DNA of 64,000 nt from Croceimicrobium sp963977415 (GCA_963977415.1 CAXBOS010000008.1:1-64000), one strand, 5' to 3'; positions 33,715-42,653 are shown, counted from the first letter of the stretch. The notes: generated from the sequence alone by a model not told the origin. Program-made: numbers and translations.

Positions 33715-33979
33715 TAACCTGAGTTCGATGTAAAATTAGGCCTCAGACCTCTTGTAAATAGCTGGTTTTAAGCCGAAGCGCTGAAGCAATAGCGGGCTAT
33801 TGCGAAGGGCTAAGGCGCCAAAAACTGCTTTTTAGAAGAGGCTTAGAAGTTTTTTCCAATAAAAGCGAAAATCCTGCGTCTAGTTCATTTGCTGTAGCCC
33901 GCTACAGCTGCGCGATCCAGACTAGTCTTTTCCTTTTATTGAAAATCTGAGGCTATAATTTTAGGTTGAACTCAGGTTA
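33715..33979. repeat. 265-bp nested inverted-repeat element (three-way junction)
   Basis: Terminal inverted repeats begin TAACCTGAGTTC (33715-33726) and end GAACTCAGGTTA (33968-33979), with further complementarity inside (TAAAATTA and GCCTCAGA). Two arms follow. Arm 1 (about 33747-33842) pairs CCTCTTGTAAATAGC with GCTTTTTAGAAGAGG and ends in the perfect hairpin GCAATAGCGGGCTATTGC. Arm 2 (about 33853-33944) ends in GCTGTAGCCCGCTACAGC. The two tips, TAGCGGGCTA and TAGCCCGCTA, are each other's reverse complement. No gene or transposase lies inside, so it is most like a MITE or a structured RNA/DNA repeat. Confidence 0.85.
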
Positions 33980-33993
33980 ACTAGAAACTCTGC

Positions 33994-34344
33994 TTAGGAT
34001 TCTATTTCAGAATCATCAAGATCTTCGGAGTTTTCAAAGTCTTCCTCGGATAAGGCCTGACTGATGCCATGTTCACCATAAAGAAGATCATAAGACTCTA
34101 AATTAGGGGTGGCTTCAAGATCGCTTACTTCAAAGTACAGTTGATAATACTTATCATATTGCTTTAAAAAGCCTTCTTGGTTAGTAAGTAGTAAGAGGTT
34201 TTTACTGCTTTGGTCTTTAAGTAGCGCTAATTTCCCGCGTTTTTCTTTCCAGATATACTGATTGGGGATTAGGGGGATTTTCGCCAAGAAAGCAAAGTCA
34301 CTAGCAATTAAGCTGCGTTTTGGCTTCAATAAAATGTGTTTCAT
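33994..34344 (-). CDS. hypothetical cytoplasmic protein with acidic tail
   Basis: 116 residues, no leader. The first ~85 residues look like a compact alpha/beta domain (basic N-terminus, Lys/Arg-rich), and the last ~25 are strongly acidic (Glu/Asp/Ser). I do not recognise the family. It lies beside the 265-bp repeat and is separate from the aminopeptidase gene downstream. Confidence 0.5.
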   Translation of the reverse strand: MKHILLKPKRSLIASDFAFLAKIPLIPNQYIWKEKRGKLALLKDQSSKNLLLLTNQEGFLKQYDKYYQLYFEVSDLEATPNLESYDLLYGEHGISQALSEEDFENSEDLDDSEIES

Positions 34345-34486
34345 AGTATCAGAAATAGATTTCCCTAAAATACTAAATAAGGTGAGTGCAACTGTGCATT
34401 AGAGCCTTAGATTTTTAATAAAAAAGAAAAGACCCATCGGGATCATGAAGATGTTGCAGCAATAAAAAGTTTAGGCGTCAAATGGC

Positions 34487-36883
34487 CTACAACTTCAAAA
34501 GCTGATAGCTATACTCATTAATCTTAATTACATATTGTCCTGCTTTGAGCGAACCCAGGTCGATTTGCATTTTGTCATGATTCTCCTTACTAAAGCTTTT
34601 AACCATTTCCAGGCTGCCACGCTGGTTAAATATCTGCACAAAAACATCGGGGTCCGTTCCCTTATTTTTTATCGTTATAAAACCTTTACTGGGATTAGGG
34701 AAAAACTCATAATATTTCTTTGCTGCAGGCTCGGAAATAATGCTAATACTCTCTGCAGTATTTGCGAAAACGTAGTCGCCATTCTCCACTTGGCTTAGTT
34801 CAAAGCTACCGATACGCGAATTACTGCTGGCGACTTTCTTGGTTTGATAAGGATAGATATTCCATTGCTTACTGCCTTTAGCGCGGAATAAAAGTACCAG
34901 CGAATCGTTGCCATTTTGGAGAAGTGCTTCTTCCGCTTTACCATTGCTGCCTTCAAAGCGAATTTCCCCTTTTAAAGTGGATTGGGCTAAGCCTATTTTT
35001 TGAATGGTGAAATAGCGCTGGCTTGCCAGACGAAAATCGAAAGCGTTGGCCGACTGCTTTTCTGCCTTTACCAAATGCTGCATTAAAATTACCGAACCGG
35101 AGTCTACATAATTATCGCAATTAATAGTTATCTGGCTGTAGGCCGCTACTTGCGCACCGCTCGCTGCAATATTTAAGTGATCTACTCCCGTTGCGGTGAG
35201 AAGGCCACCACTGTAGGAGGCTAAAACAGCCACTGGTGCGAAATTGAGGCTGAAGTTGTGCGCACTTAAGGCGCCGCTATGGCTAAAGTTGTGATGCAGG
35301 ATTTGGCCATTGGCGCCAAAGAAGCTTACATCAACAGGTACATTATTATGATAAGCAGGGGCTTCATATAAACGTTGTTTCAATTGAAAATTCACTTGCT
35401 GGTTGCTGGCGGAATAGCTCCAATCGTTGACTGAAAATTGAGGGAAGCCGGCATTGTAAATCCAATCGGTACCGAAGTCACTTATCTTGGCTTGACCGCT
35501 AATAGCCTGCAGTTCCGCTAAAAAGCTTGCGCTAGATAGGTTCTGATAAGCGTATCTGCTAAAAATGCTATCGAGTGTACTAAAGAATAAATTGTCGCCT
35601 AAATAGTGACGTAAATTATGGCCCACCATGGCTCCTTTTTGATAGGTATGAAATCCGTAAACATATTCGTGGGGCATGGCATAAAGCGGACGGAAAACTC
35701 CACCATCTTGCTTGTGTGCATTATTTAAAACGGCCCAAGCATTAGATCTCACTACTTCCAAATAGCGAGCGCGGTCGTAAACTTTTTCTTGGTAAAGATG
35801 ACTGCTAAACTCAGCCATCCCTTCGTTAATCCACATATCATCGGCGCTTTCACAGGTAATGAGATTGCCAAACCAATGATGAGCCAGTTCATGCGCCATA
35901 ATATCTTCGCCCGAAAGGTTGCCATTTATAAGGCTAATAGGGTAGTGAATGCTGGTAGCGTGTTCCATGGCTCCCACGGTGGTAGCGGCATAGCCAATGC
36001 GGGGCCAACGGTAGGCACCGAAATAGTCTTCAAAAGCATGGAAAGTGGCTTTGAGGTTTTGGAAAGAGCTTTTCAAATTAGCCGTATCAGCGGCCTTGGC
36101 GGCGAGAAGAATAGATTTAACTCCTTCAATTCCTTGCACGGTATCTTCTAGAAACTGATAATTAGCTAAAGCAAAACTGGCTAAATAGGTTGGGATTTCT
36201 TCGCTTAAATAGCTGTTGCTTAAAATCGTATCTCCCACAAGGGGCACGCGTGAAATGCTATCGCCAATAAGCATGGGCACTAGAGGACTTTTGCTTTTTA
36301 CGGAAATCGCATAGCTGGATTTCTCTACAAAGTTGTCGTAGCAAGGAAACCAGGCGCGCCCAAAAGTATGTGGGTTGGAGGCGAAGCCCACGCCCAAATT
36401 GTAATAATAGCCTTGCGCCGCATGAAAGCCACCCCAGTTGGAGGCATCGGTTTTTGGATAACCACTGTAGTAGATGTGCAGGTAATCTAAACTTGAACTA
36501 AGGTTCACTGAAGGGTCAAAATCCACACTGAGCAGGGAATCGTTATAAGTAAAGGTAAAGTTGCTATTAGCCTGCCCATTCCCATCTATGTAAATGATAG
36601 AGTCCACTTGCAGTAGATGTAAATCTAAATTAAGCTTGGTGGCGCCCGAAATTTTAGGATTGAAAAAGATCTTAGCATCGGCCTTGAAAATCTGATTGGC
36701 AATGCCCGTTAAATCGAGATTGATTTGATAATGTTGAATATCAAAAGTGTCGCTTTTCGCATTATTGTTAATGCTAGGGCTACTCATAGCACTAATGGCC
36801 TGCTTGGTATCCATGCAGTTGTATTGGGCCTGTGCAACAATCGTTGATAATAGAGTAACTAAGCTGAATATAAATTTCTTCAT
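34487..36883 (-). CDS. M1-family metallo-aminopeptidase secreted by T9SS
   Basis: 798 residues: signal peptide (1-20, ending Ala-Gln-Ala-Gln), an M1 N-terminal beta domain, the catalytic domain, and a T9SS type A sorting domain (about 715-798, with Phe-Phe-Pro-Asn-Pro). The zinc site is complete: His331-Glu332-x-x-His335 with Glu354 in Trp-Ile-Asn-Glu-Gly, and the Gly304-Ala-Met-Glu-His motif stands for the GxMEN exopeptidase signature. It should release N-terminal residues from peptides outside the cell. It is the last gene of the GWxTD-rlmB-peptidase run, 7 bases after rlmB. Confidence 0.92.
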   Translation of the reverse strand: MKKFIFSLVTLLSTIVAQAQYNCMDTKQAISAMSSPSINNNAKSDTFDIQHYQINLDLTGIANQIFKADAKIFFNPKISGATKLNLDLHLLQVDSIIYIDGNGQANSNFTFTYNDSLLSVDFDPSVNLSSSLDYLHIYYSGYPKTDASNWGGFHAAQGYYYNLGVGFASNPHTFGRAWFPCYDNFVEKSSYAISVKSKSPLVPMLIGDSISRVPLVGDTILSNSYLSEEIPTYLASFALANYQFLEDTVQGIEGVKSILLAAKAADTANLKSSFQNLKATFHAFEDYFGAYRWPRIGYAATTVGAMEHATSIHYPISLINGNLSGEDIMAHELAHHWFGNLITCESADDMWINEGMAEFSSHLYQEKVYDRARYLEVVRSNAWAVLNNAHKQDGGVFRPLYAMPHEYVYGFHTYQKGAMVGHNLRHYLGDNLFFSTLDSIFSRYAYQNLSSASFLAELQAISGQAKISDFGTDWIYNAGFPQFSVNDWSYSASNQQVNFQLKQRLYEAPAYHNNVPVDVSFFGANGQILHHNFSHSGALSAHNFSLNFAPVAVLASYSGGLLTATGVDHLNIAASGAQVAAYSQITINCDNYVDSGSVILMQHLVKAEKQSANAFDFRLASQRYFTIQKIGLAQSTLKGEIRFEGSNGKAEEALLQNGNDSLVLLFRAKGSKQWNIYPYQTKKVASSNSRIGSFELSQVENGDYVFANTAESISIISEPAAKKYYEFFPNPSKGFITIKNKGTDPDVFVQIFNQRGSLEMVKSFSKENHDKMQIDLGSLKAGQYVIKINEYSYQLLKL

Positions 36884-36890
36884 CGTAATT

Positions 36891-37652
36891 TTAGTCCATT
36901 AAACTTCTTTGTCGTACTACTTCATAAAGCACCGCTCCCGCGGCAACTGATACATTTAAGGATCCTACTTTTCCGAGCATGGGTAATTTAACTACTAGGT
37001 CAGCCGCTTTTAAGCGTTCGGGGGCTATGCCTTTATCTTCCGAACCCATTATTATCGCTAGGGGACCAGTAAGGTCGGAGTCGAAACTGTTAGTTTGGGT
37101 TTTTTCGCTACAGGCTACCACACGAATTCCGCTCATTTGCAGCCAAGTAACTGTTTCGTTAAGATTGGATTCTTTGCAAAGAGGTAAGTGGTTTAGTGCT
37201 CCGGCAGAAGCTTTCATCGCATCGAGATTAACCGAAGCCGAATTTTTTGTGGTGGCCACGATGGCATGGGCGCCAACCGCATCTGCCGTACGAGCGATGG
37301 CCCCAAAATTACGCACGTCACTAACTCGGTCGAGAATAACAATTAAGGGATCTTCCCCTTTTTCGAAGGTAGACTGCACCACCTCTTTCAAATCTACGGA
37401 AGTAACGGCGCTAATGTGAGCTACAACGCCTTGATGGTTTTTACGGGTAAACTTATCTAAGCGAGACTTAGGAACCACGGCATAAGGCAGTTTACTAGTT
37501 TTTAAAATATCCCAAAGCTCCTTGAAAAGCTGGCCTTGCAGGTTTTGTTGGAGGTAAATTTTATCGATTTCTGTGCCTGCTTCAATAGCTTCGAGCAGGG
37601 GCCTAATACCACATAGGATTTCGGCTTCGTTGTTGGAGTTGGTCTTGTGCAT
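36891..37652 (-). CDS. rlmB: 23S rRNA (guanosine-2'-O)-methyltransferase RlmB-like
   Basis: From the ATG at 37652 the protein is 253 residues, with the RlmB start Ile-Leu-Cys-Gly-Ile-Arg-Pro-Leu-Leu-Glu-Ala-Ile, an N-terminal substrate-binding domain, and the SpoU knot: Asp-Arg-Val-Ser-Asp-Val-Arg-Asn-Phe-Gly-Ala, Gly-Ser-Glu-Asp-Lys-Gly, and Gly-Ser-Leu-Asn-Val-Ser-Val-Ala. It methylates the ribose of G2251 in 23S rRNA by family. The upstream 25 codons in the same frame, back to 37727, are inside the GWxTD gene and unlike the family; even so the genes overlap by 50 bases. Confidence 0.9.
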   Translation of the reverse strand: MHKTNSNNEAEILCGIRPLLEAIEAGTEIDKIYLQQNLQGQLFKELWDILKTSKLPYAVVPKSRLDKFTRKNHQGVVAHISAVTSVDLKEVVQSTFEKGEDPLIVILDRVSDVRNFGAIARTADAVGAHAIVATTKNSASVNLDAMKASAGALNHLPLCKESNLNETVTWLQMSGIRVVACSEKTQTNSFDSDLTGPLAIIMGSEDKGIAPERLKAADLVVKLPMLGKVGSLNVSVAAGAVLYEVVRQRSLMD

Positions 37653-38949
37653 CTTGTTCTCTGCGAATGTCTTTCGAATTATAAATATGTCCTTTTCGCC
37701 ACGATTCAATGGCCTGTCCCCAGCCATAGCGGTACTGAGCAGAGCGTTCTAATTCATAATCGTTATCCGAAAATGGATTATCTAAATTGATAAAGCTGAA
37801 ATAGTAAGATAAAGTAGAACTTTCATTTCCGTAAACCCAGCCTTCACCCGCGGAAGAGCGATAGACCTTTGTGGGAGGGCCATAAATGATAAAGATAATG
37901 CCGCGGTCGGTTTTCCAACCTTCTTGATAGGAGCTAAAAAGCCGATTGGCTTCTTCCACTCTTTGATAAAATCCAGCAATTAAGGTTTTAGCCCGTTCTT
38001 CTTGACCCGCTCTGCTTTTCCAGAAAGCTTCGATCCACATGCGTAAGGCTTCCGGGTCCGATTTTGCAGCCAACATCCCTTCGTATTCTTTCTGAGTAGT
38101 TAGATAACGCAAGGGCTCGGCCATATCCTGAAATTCTCCCACCAAGGGGAAATGACGGTAAAAGGAATAGATAGTGAAGCCTTCCCATTGAGTGGTATCT
38201 AAACGAAAGTGATAAAATCCCCTATTGGATAAGCTTATTAAACTATCCGCGTGCACTAAAAAAGTGGTATCTGGTTTTAACTCGAAGCTTGCACTATTTT
38301 GGCTAGAATAGGGCGGAAGTGCCAGAGGAAACTCTCGGTTATAATGACTAACGAAATAGTATTTGGGTCTTAAAAGACTGTGCTCTAGTTTAAAAGGAAC
38401 GTCAGCAGGGATGTGATTACTGAAAATAATATTGCCTTCGGGGTCTTTTAAAACGTAATAGCTAGCGCCATTAATACTCGCTTTTTCTATGGCTAAGAAA
38501 TTAGTGAAAGAGGAGCCTCGGCCTAAATCGGTTAGCTTAACAAAGAGTACTTTATTGTTTTCATCGTTGTCTAGCTCGGGTGTTTTAATATCGAAGTAGC
38601 CACTAATAATTTTATTGGGAACCTTGGCAGCCAAATCAACAAAGCTCAGGCTGTCTATATCAAGTATAATCGAGCTTTCGATGTTTTTTAGTACTTGATA
38701 TTCAATTTTAAAACCAGCCTTATAATCATCTCCTTCGCTCGCGCGGGTGTATAATAATTCTGAACTTTTAAGGCGGTAAAAAACTCGACTCATGGTATCG
38801 CTTAAATGCTCTATGCGGTAATGCGGCCGCAGCGCCATGTTTTGAGGGTTATATAGATAGGCTAAATTATTACTTTGCAAACCTTGTGGTCCGCGACAAC
38901 TGCTAAGAACGAGCAGTGAGAAAAGTAGAAAGAGTAGACTTCTAGGCAT
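37603..38949 (-). CDS. GWxTD domain-containing protein
   Basis: 448 residues with a lipoprotein-type signal peptide (Leu-Ser-Ser-Cys, Cys at about residue 18). The C-terminal half has the GWxTD features: a long helical stretch with Trp-Lys-Thr-Asp-Arg-Gly, then Ile-Phe-Ile-Ile-Tyr-Gly-Pro-Pro and Gly-Trp-Val-Tyr-Gly. The N-terminal part is beta-rich. The family's role is not known, but it is widespread in Bacteroidota envelopes. The mRNA should be nearly leaderless: the TAAATTTG box ends 5 bases before the ATG. Confidence 0.85.
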   Translation of the reverse strand: MPRSLLFLLFSLLVLSSCRGPQGLQSNNLAYLYNPQNMALRPHYRIEHLSDTMSRVFYRLKSSELLYTRASEGDDYKAGFKIEYQVLKNIESSIILDIDSLSFVDLAAKVPNKIISGYFDIKTPELDNDENNKVLFVKLTDLGRGSSFTNFLAIEKASINGASYYVLKDPEGNIIFSNHIPADVPFKLEHSLLRPKYYFVSHYNREFPLALPPYSSQNSASFELKPDTTFLVHADSLISLSNRGFYHFRLDTTQWEGFTIYSFYRHFPLVGEFQDMAEPLRYLTTQKEYEGMLAAKSDPEALRMWIEAFWKSRAGQEERAKTLIAGFYQRVEEANRLFSSYQEGWKTDRGIIFIIYGPPTKVYRSSAGEGWVYGNESSTLSYYFSFINLDNPFSDNDYELERSAQYRYGWGQAIESWRKGHIYNSKDIRREQDAQDQLQQRSRNPMWY

Positions 38950-38954
38950 TGCGG

Positions 38955-38962
38955 CAAATTTA
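38955..38962 (-). promoter_or_regulatory. -7 promoter box of the GWxTD gene
   Basis: On the minus strand TAAATTTG, a perfect TAnnTTTG match, with only CCGCA before the ATG. Confidence 0.65.
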
Positions 38963-39017
38963 AGGGAAATTATAGCGCTTTAATTTTTTCAACACCTAAT
39001 TTCCTTTAGATCTTAGG

Positions 39018-40655
39018 TTAAAAAGTATTAATGTAAGAGAGGTGAACCTTGGTGTTTCTAAAGTCGAAATTATCACGGTTACTTTTTCCTACTGCTAAAA
39101 ATAACGAGAATATCCCTGCTTTGGTTTGAAAGTTAATTCCTGTTCCCAAACCCAGGTGCCAGTTGGCGTTAATTGCGGCACCTTCTTTTTTTTCGGTATA
39201 AGCAAGGTCACTAAAAAGGCTAAGGTAATCGCGTTTGCCAAGCATGTAGCGCATTTCATTTTGTACGACTCCGTAGGCGCTGCTAAAAAGACTTAATTCA
39301 TTAAAACCGCGCAAAGTTTTTATTCCACCCAAACGGAAAAGTTCATTATCAAAAAGTTCATCAGAAAACAATGCTTCTGATAGTAATCCAGAAAAATAGA
39401 CCCAATTACCGCTAAAGTTCCAATAATTTTCCGCCTGAATCTCCCAGCCATATTGACGAACAGTGCTTCCATCACTTTGCCGATCTGCACTAAGTGCGAG
39501 GGCTAAAAAACGATAACCCGAGCTGGCAACTACACGATTATTGAGGGTGCTGAGGTCTACCCCTAGTTTAAAACGGGTAGTGCGAAAGTCGTTTAAATTG
39601 CCAAAATTGCTGTTTTCCATATCGCTCAAGGCAGATGAGCTAGTGAATTCAAGTGCTGCCAAAAAGTAGGAACTATGAGCTAACCAATACGAAGCTTGGC
39701 CCTTAAACTTGCGATTAACAAAACTCGAATCTTGCCTAAAAATTGATAATTGGGTACTGAGGCCTATGGGACTATTTAAAAGAAAGGGATAGCCAAAATT
39801 GAGATTAAAATCCTCGGCCGATTCGTCGGGGCGTCGCCAACGGATGCCAATCTCTTCCCCGCGGTTGAAAGTATTTTGCAAGGCCAATTGAAAATCGCCG
39901 TTTAGGGTGCTGCGCCCTTCACTATCGGTATTGAGTCCTACAATACCCGTTACTTGATTATTATTGGCTTTTTCTAGATATAAATAAAGTATGCTATTTT
40001 TTTTAAAGAAAGCTACTGCGGGAGCGCGTTTGGCATTGAGATAGGGCAGAGTAAGAATGTTCTTTTCAATTTTTTGCAGTCGTTGATCGGAATAAGGCAT
40101 GCCTTTACGGTAACCGATTTCATATTTTAATAAGCCCTTAACAATTTTATTGTAACCTAAAATCACTAGCGAATCGAGGCTAATTTGTGGCCCAGGATTT
40201 ACGAGTACCGTAGCGTTTAATTTATTGTCTTTCAGCTCATAATCCTTAAAATGTATATAGGCAAAGGGATAACCAAGGTCATCGTACTTTTTAAGAATAT
40301 CACTTAAATTGAATTCCAAATTTGCTTGACTAAGAGGCGCTTTTCTGTTACCCCCTTTTAGATCGAGTTCTTCTAAAAAGCTTGTTTCCTCAATTTCTAT
40401 TTCACCCAGTTGCATTTGAGTTTTGGGGCTTAAAATTAGGAGGCTATCTTTCTCCTCACATTGGGCTAACCAATAGCCTTCTTTTTGCAAAATTTGTAGC
40501 GCTTGGGCACAGGTTAATTTTTCCTTACCCAAGTTTTTTTCTAAAACCGTGCTTAGGTATTTTTCGTCGCTTATGCTTTCGCAGATGAGTTGATAGGTAG
40601 GCATCTGCGCCAGCAAAGAAATATTGCAAAAAATAAGGAGGAGGAGGTAGCGCAT
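39018..40655 (-). CDS. Omp85-like outer-membrane protein (POTRA and beta-barrel)
   Basis: 545 residues with a signal peptide (1-16). The N-terminal half contains POTRA-like segments (about 75-235, with Val-Ile-Leu-Gly-Tyr-Asn-Lys-Ile and Tyr-Arg-Lys-Gly-Met-Pro-Tyr-Ser), and the C-terminal half is a 12- to 16-strand barrel with alternating aromatics, a Leu-Gly-Gly-x-x-Thr-Leu-Arg-Gly-Phe motif and a terminal Phe. It belongs to the BamA/TamA/FhaC superfamily but is shorter than BamA. It follows ung with no gap. Confidence 0.85.
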   Translation of the reverse strand: MRYLLLLIFCNISLLAQMPTYQLICESISDEKYLSTVLEKNLGKEKLTCAQALQILQKEGYWLAQCEEKDSLLILSPKTQMQLGEIEIEETSFLEELDLKGGNRKAPLSQANLEFNLSDILKKYDDLGYPFAYIHFKDYELKDNKLNATVLVNPGPQISLDSLVILGYNKIVKGLLKYEIGYRKGMPYSDQRLQKIEKNILTLPYLNAKRAPAVAFFKKNSILYLYLEKANNNQVTGIVGLNTDSEGRSTLNGDFQLALQNTFNRGEEIGIRWRRPDESAEDFNLNFGYPFLLNSPIGLSTQLSIFRQDSSFVNRKFKGQASYWLAHSSYFLAALEFTSSSALSDMENSNFGNLNDFRTTRFKLGVDLSTLNNRVVASSGYRFLALALSADRQSDGSTVRQYGWEIQAENYWNFSGNWVYFSGLLSEALFSDELFDNELFRLGGIKTLRGFNELSLFSSAYGVVQNEMRYMLGKRDYLSLFSDLAYTEKKEGAAINANWHLGLGTGINFQTKAGIFSLFLAVGKSNRDNFDFRNTKVHLSYINTF

Positions 40656-41333
40656 TTATAAGGACCAGTCGATGGGTTTTAAGTGCCATTCGCTCAGTTG
40701 CTTATTGCAGGCCGAGAATGGTTTAGAATTAAAGAAACCGCGATAGGACGAAAGAGGCGAGGGATGTGCGCTACTAATAATGGCATGTTTATTTTGATTG
40801 ATTAGGGTGGCTTTTTTCTGGGCAAAGCTGCCCCAGAGAATGAAAATAAGCTGCTTTTCTCGTTCCGAAAGATTGCGAATTATGGCGTCAGTAAAATTTT
40901 CCCAGCCCTTATTTTGGTGGCTGCCCGCTTTATGTGCCTCCACAGTTAAAACGGTATTTAGCAAAAGAACGCCCTGTTCTGCCCATTTTGACAAATCACC
41001 AAAAAAGGGAGGGTCGATATTTAAATCGCTTTTCAATTCCTTAAAAATATTGCGCAAAGATGGTGGAAACTTTTCGCCAGCGGGAACAGAAAATGCTAAA
41101 CCATGGGCCTGGTTTTCGCCGTGATAAGGATCTTGGCCTAAAATAACTACCCGCGTATTTTGGGGTGGGCAAATTTCTAAAGCTCTAAAGGTTAAGGCTT
41201 CACTGGGGTAGATGGTTAAGGTCTTTCTTTGCTCTTTTAGAAAATCATCTAAATTCTCAAAATAAGTTTGAGTAGTTTCTTTAGCCAGGTAATCTCGCCA
41301 AAATGCAGGAAGTAGACTTAAAAGTTTATTCAT
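40656..41333 (-). CDS. ung: uracil-DNA glycosylase
   Basis: I start it at the ATG at 41333 (Met-Asn-Lys-Leu-Leu). A further 43 in-frame codons upstream to 41462 would lie over the promoter of the opposite gene and are unlike the family. The 225-residue enzyme has Gly-Gln-Asp-Pro-Tyr-His-Gly with the catalytic Asp, the Leu-Leu-Leu-Asn-Thr segment, Leu-Trp-Gly-Ser and the His-Pro-Ser-Pro-Leu-Ser loop that flips uracil out. It starts base-excision repair. The Omp85-like gene follows it with no gap. Confidence 0.95.
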   Translation of the reverse strand: MNKLLSLLPAFWRDYLAKETTQTYFENLDDFLKEQRKTLTIYPSEALTFRALEICPPQNTRVVILGQDPYHGENQAHGLAFSVPAGEKFPPSLRNIFKELKSDLNIDPPFFGDLSKWAEQGVLLLNTVLTVEAHKAGSHQNKGWENFTDAIIRNLSEREKQLIFILWGSFAQKKATLINQNKHAIISSAHPSPLSSYRGFFNSKPFSACNKQLSEWHLKPIDWSL

Positions 41334-41395
41334 AGAATACCACAATATGTTTTTACCGGTTTGTATATATGTATAGGTGTTTAGCCCAAAATAGC

Positions 41396-41403
41396 TAACT
41401 TTG
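41396..41403 (+). promoter_or_regulatory. -7 promoter box of the ytxJ-lipA operon
   Basis: TAACTTTG matches TAnnTTTG; the first gene of the operon starts 40 bases downstream. Confidence 0.6.
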
Positions 41404-41443
41404 CTTGCAAAGCATCTAGCAGTAATTAATAATCGAAGATAAG

Positions 41444-41566
41444 ATGAAAAAAGTATTGGCAATTTTAGCTCTATTTATGGGTATTTTAATCCTTCAATCA
41501 TGTGGTGGAGCAGAAAAATGTCCAGCTTATAGTTCCGTAGAGCAAGCTGAAGTATTCGAAGCCTAA
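41444..41566 (+). CDS. 40-residue lipoprotein
   Basis: A very small gene: ATG at 41444, TAA at 41564-41566. It encodes a signal peptide with lipobox Leu-Gln-Ser-Cys (Cys at residue 20) and a short polar tail of about 20 residues ending Glu-Val-Phe-Glu-Ala. The ytxJ ATG follows directly after its stop, so the two are surely cotranscribed and perhaps coupled. No function is recognised. Confidence 0.7.
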   Translation: MKKVLAILALFMGILILQSCGGAEKCPAYSSVEQAEVFEA

Positions 41567-41908
41567 ATGGATCGAAGAGATTTAACCGAGGCTTCGCAAT
41601 TAAATGAAATAGATGCGAACTCTTTAGAGGGTAAGGGTGTTTTAATTTTCAAGCATAGTACCCGTTGCATAATTAGTAAAATGGTATGGAATAATTTGTC
41701 GTCGGACTGGTCCAACGATTTAGAAGATTTACCCGTTTACTTTTTAGATTTGATTAGTAATCGTGCTTTATCGCAGCAAGTTGCAGAGCGCTATGGTGTT
41801 TACCACGAATCGCCGCAAGCCTTACTAATTAAAAATGGGAAATGTGTTTACCATGACTCGCATCATGGGATTAATCAGAGTGAAATTAAGAATTTGGTGA
41901 ATGCGTAA
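41567..41908 (+). CDS. ytxJ: bacillithiol-system redox protein YtxJ-like
   Basis: 113 residues, thioredoxin-like. The family hallmarks are Phe-Lys-His-Ser-Thr-Arg-Cys-x-Ile-Ser-Lys, with one cysteine in the active-site position, and a late Glu-Ser-Pro-Gln-Ala-Leu-Leu-Ile containing the cis-Pro. YtxJ is linked to bacillithiol use, so the host probably makes that thiol. Its stop overlaps the start of the next gene by 8 bases. Confidence 0.88.
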   Translation: MDRRDLTEASQLNEIDANSLEGKGVLIFKHSTRCIISKMVWNNLSSDWSNDLEDLPVYFLDLISNRALSQQVAERYGVYHESPQALLIKNGKCVYHDSHHGINQSEIKNLVNA

Positions 41909-42650
41909 AATTGTGTTTTTAGGATTGGCTTTATTTTTTGGCAATAGCCTTTGGGGGCAATTGTCAACGGATGCCGATTTTAAAAGACAAGTTTACGATC
42001 GCGCTTATTTGGGAGGTATTAATTTAAATACCCGCGGTTTTGCCATTGGCGGCAGGTACATTAAGTACATTGATGGCTATAGTGCCAAAGGTTTTGAAAT
42101 AGATTTAGCAAAAGTCAGGCATCCAAAAGAAATTATTTCGTCAGATGATATATTCAACAACTATCGCGGTTTTGTGAAAGGACGAATTAATTCATTTTAC
42201 ACTTTGAGAACTGGTTATACATACGAACAGATTTTATTTGATAAAACCGATCGTGGGTCTATTTCTATTTCGTGGATAGCCAGTGGCGGAGCTTCCTGGG
42301 GTTTGTTGAAACCTATCTACCTAAGTGTAAATGAATTTGGCGATGATGGTGATTTAAGGGTAGAGACCATTCGTTATACCGGGGAAACCAATCCAGCAAA
42401 TATTAATGGCGAAGCTTCTTATTTAACCGGCTTATTGCAAACTAGTATTAAACCTGGTATTTATGTTAAAGGTGGCTTTAGTTTCGATTATCAATTATTT
42501 GATGAAGACATAAGCACGCTGGAAACAGGATTTATCTACGATTATTACTTTACCGAAGTACCGATTTTTTTTGAAGGGCAAAGCGATATAAATTGGGCTG
42601 GATTTTTTCAATTGTATATCGCGGTGAATTTTGGATATAAGCTTAATTAG
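41901..42650 (+). CDS. predicted outer-membrane beta-barrel protein
   Basis: 249 residues with a signal peptide (about 1-19, ending Leu-Trp-Gly-Gln). The mature part alternates aromatic and small residues in about 10-12 strands and ends in a Phe-Gly-Tyr-Lys-Leu-Asn strand, as expected for an outer-membrane barrel. The family is not characterised to my knowledge. It lies between ytxJ and lipA, overlapping the first and 3 bases before the second. Confidence 0.65.
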   Translation: MRKIVFLGLALFFGNSLWGQLSTDADFKRQVYDRAYLGGINLNTRGFAIGGRYIKYIDGYSAKGFEIDLAKVRHPKEIISSDDIFNNYRGFVKGRINSFYTLRTGYTYEQILFDKTDRGSISISWIASGGASWGLLKPIYLSVNEFGDDGDLRVETIRYTGETNPANINGEASYLTGLLQTSIKPGIYVKGGFSFDYQLFDEDISTLETGFIYDYYFTEVPIFFEGQSDINWAGFFQLYIAVNFGYKLN

Positions 42651-42653
42651 GAT

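Noticed and set aside
41334..41462. Upstream extension of ung by 43 residues
   Set aside because: The residues do not resemble the family and lie over the promoter of the opposite gene; the enzyme starts normally at 41333.
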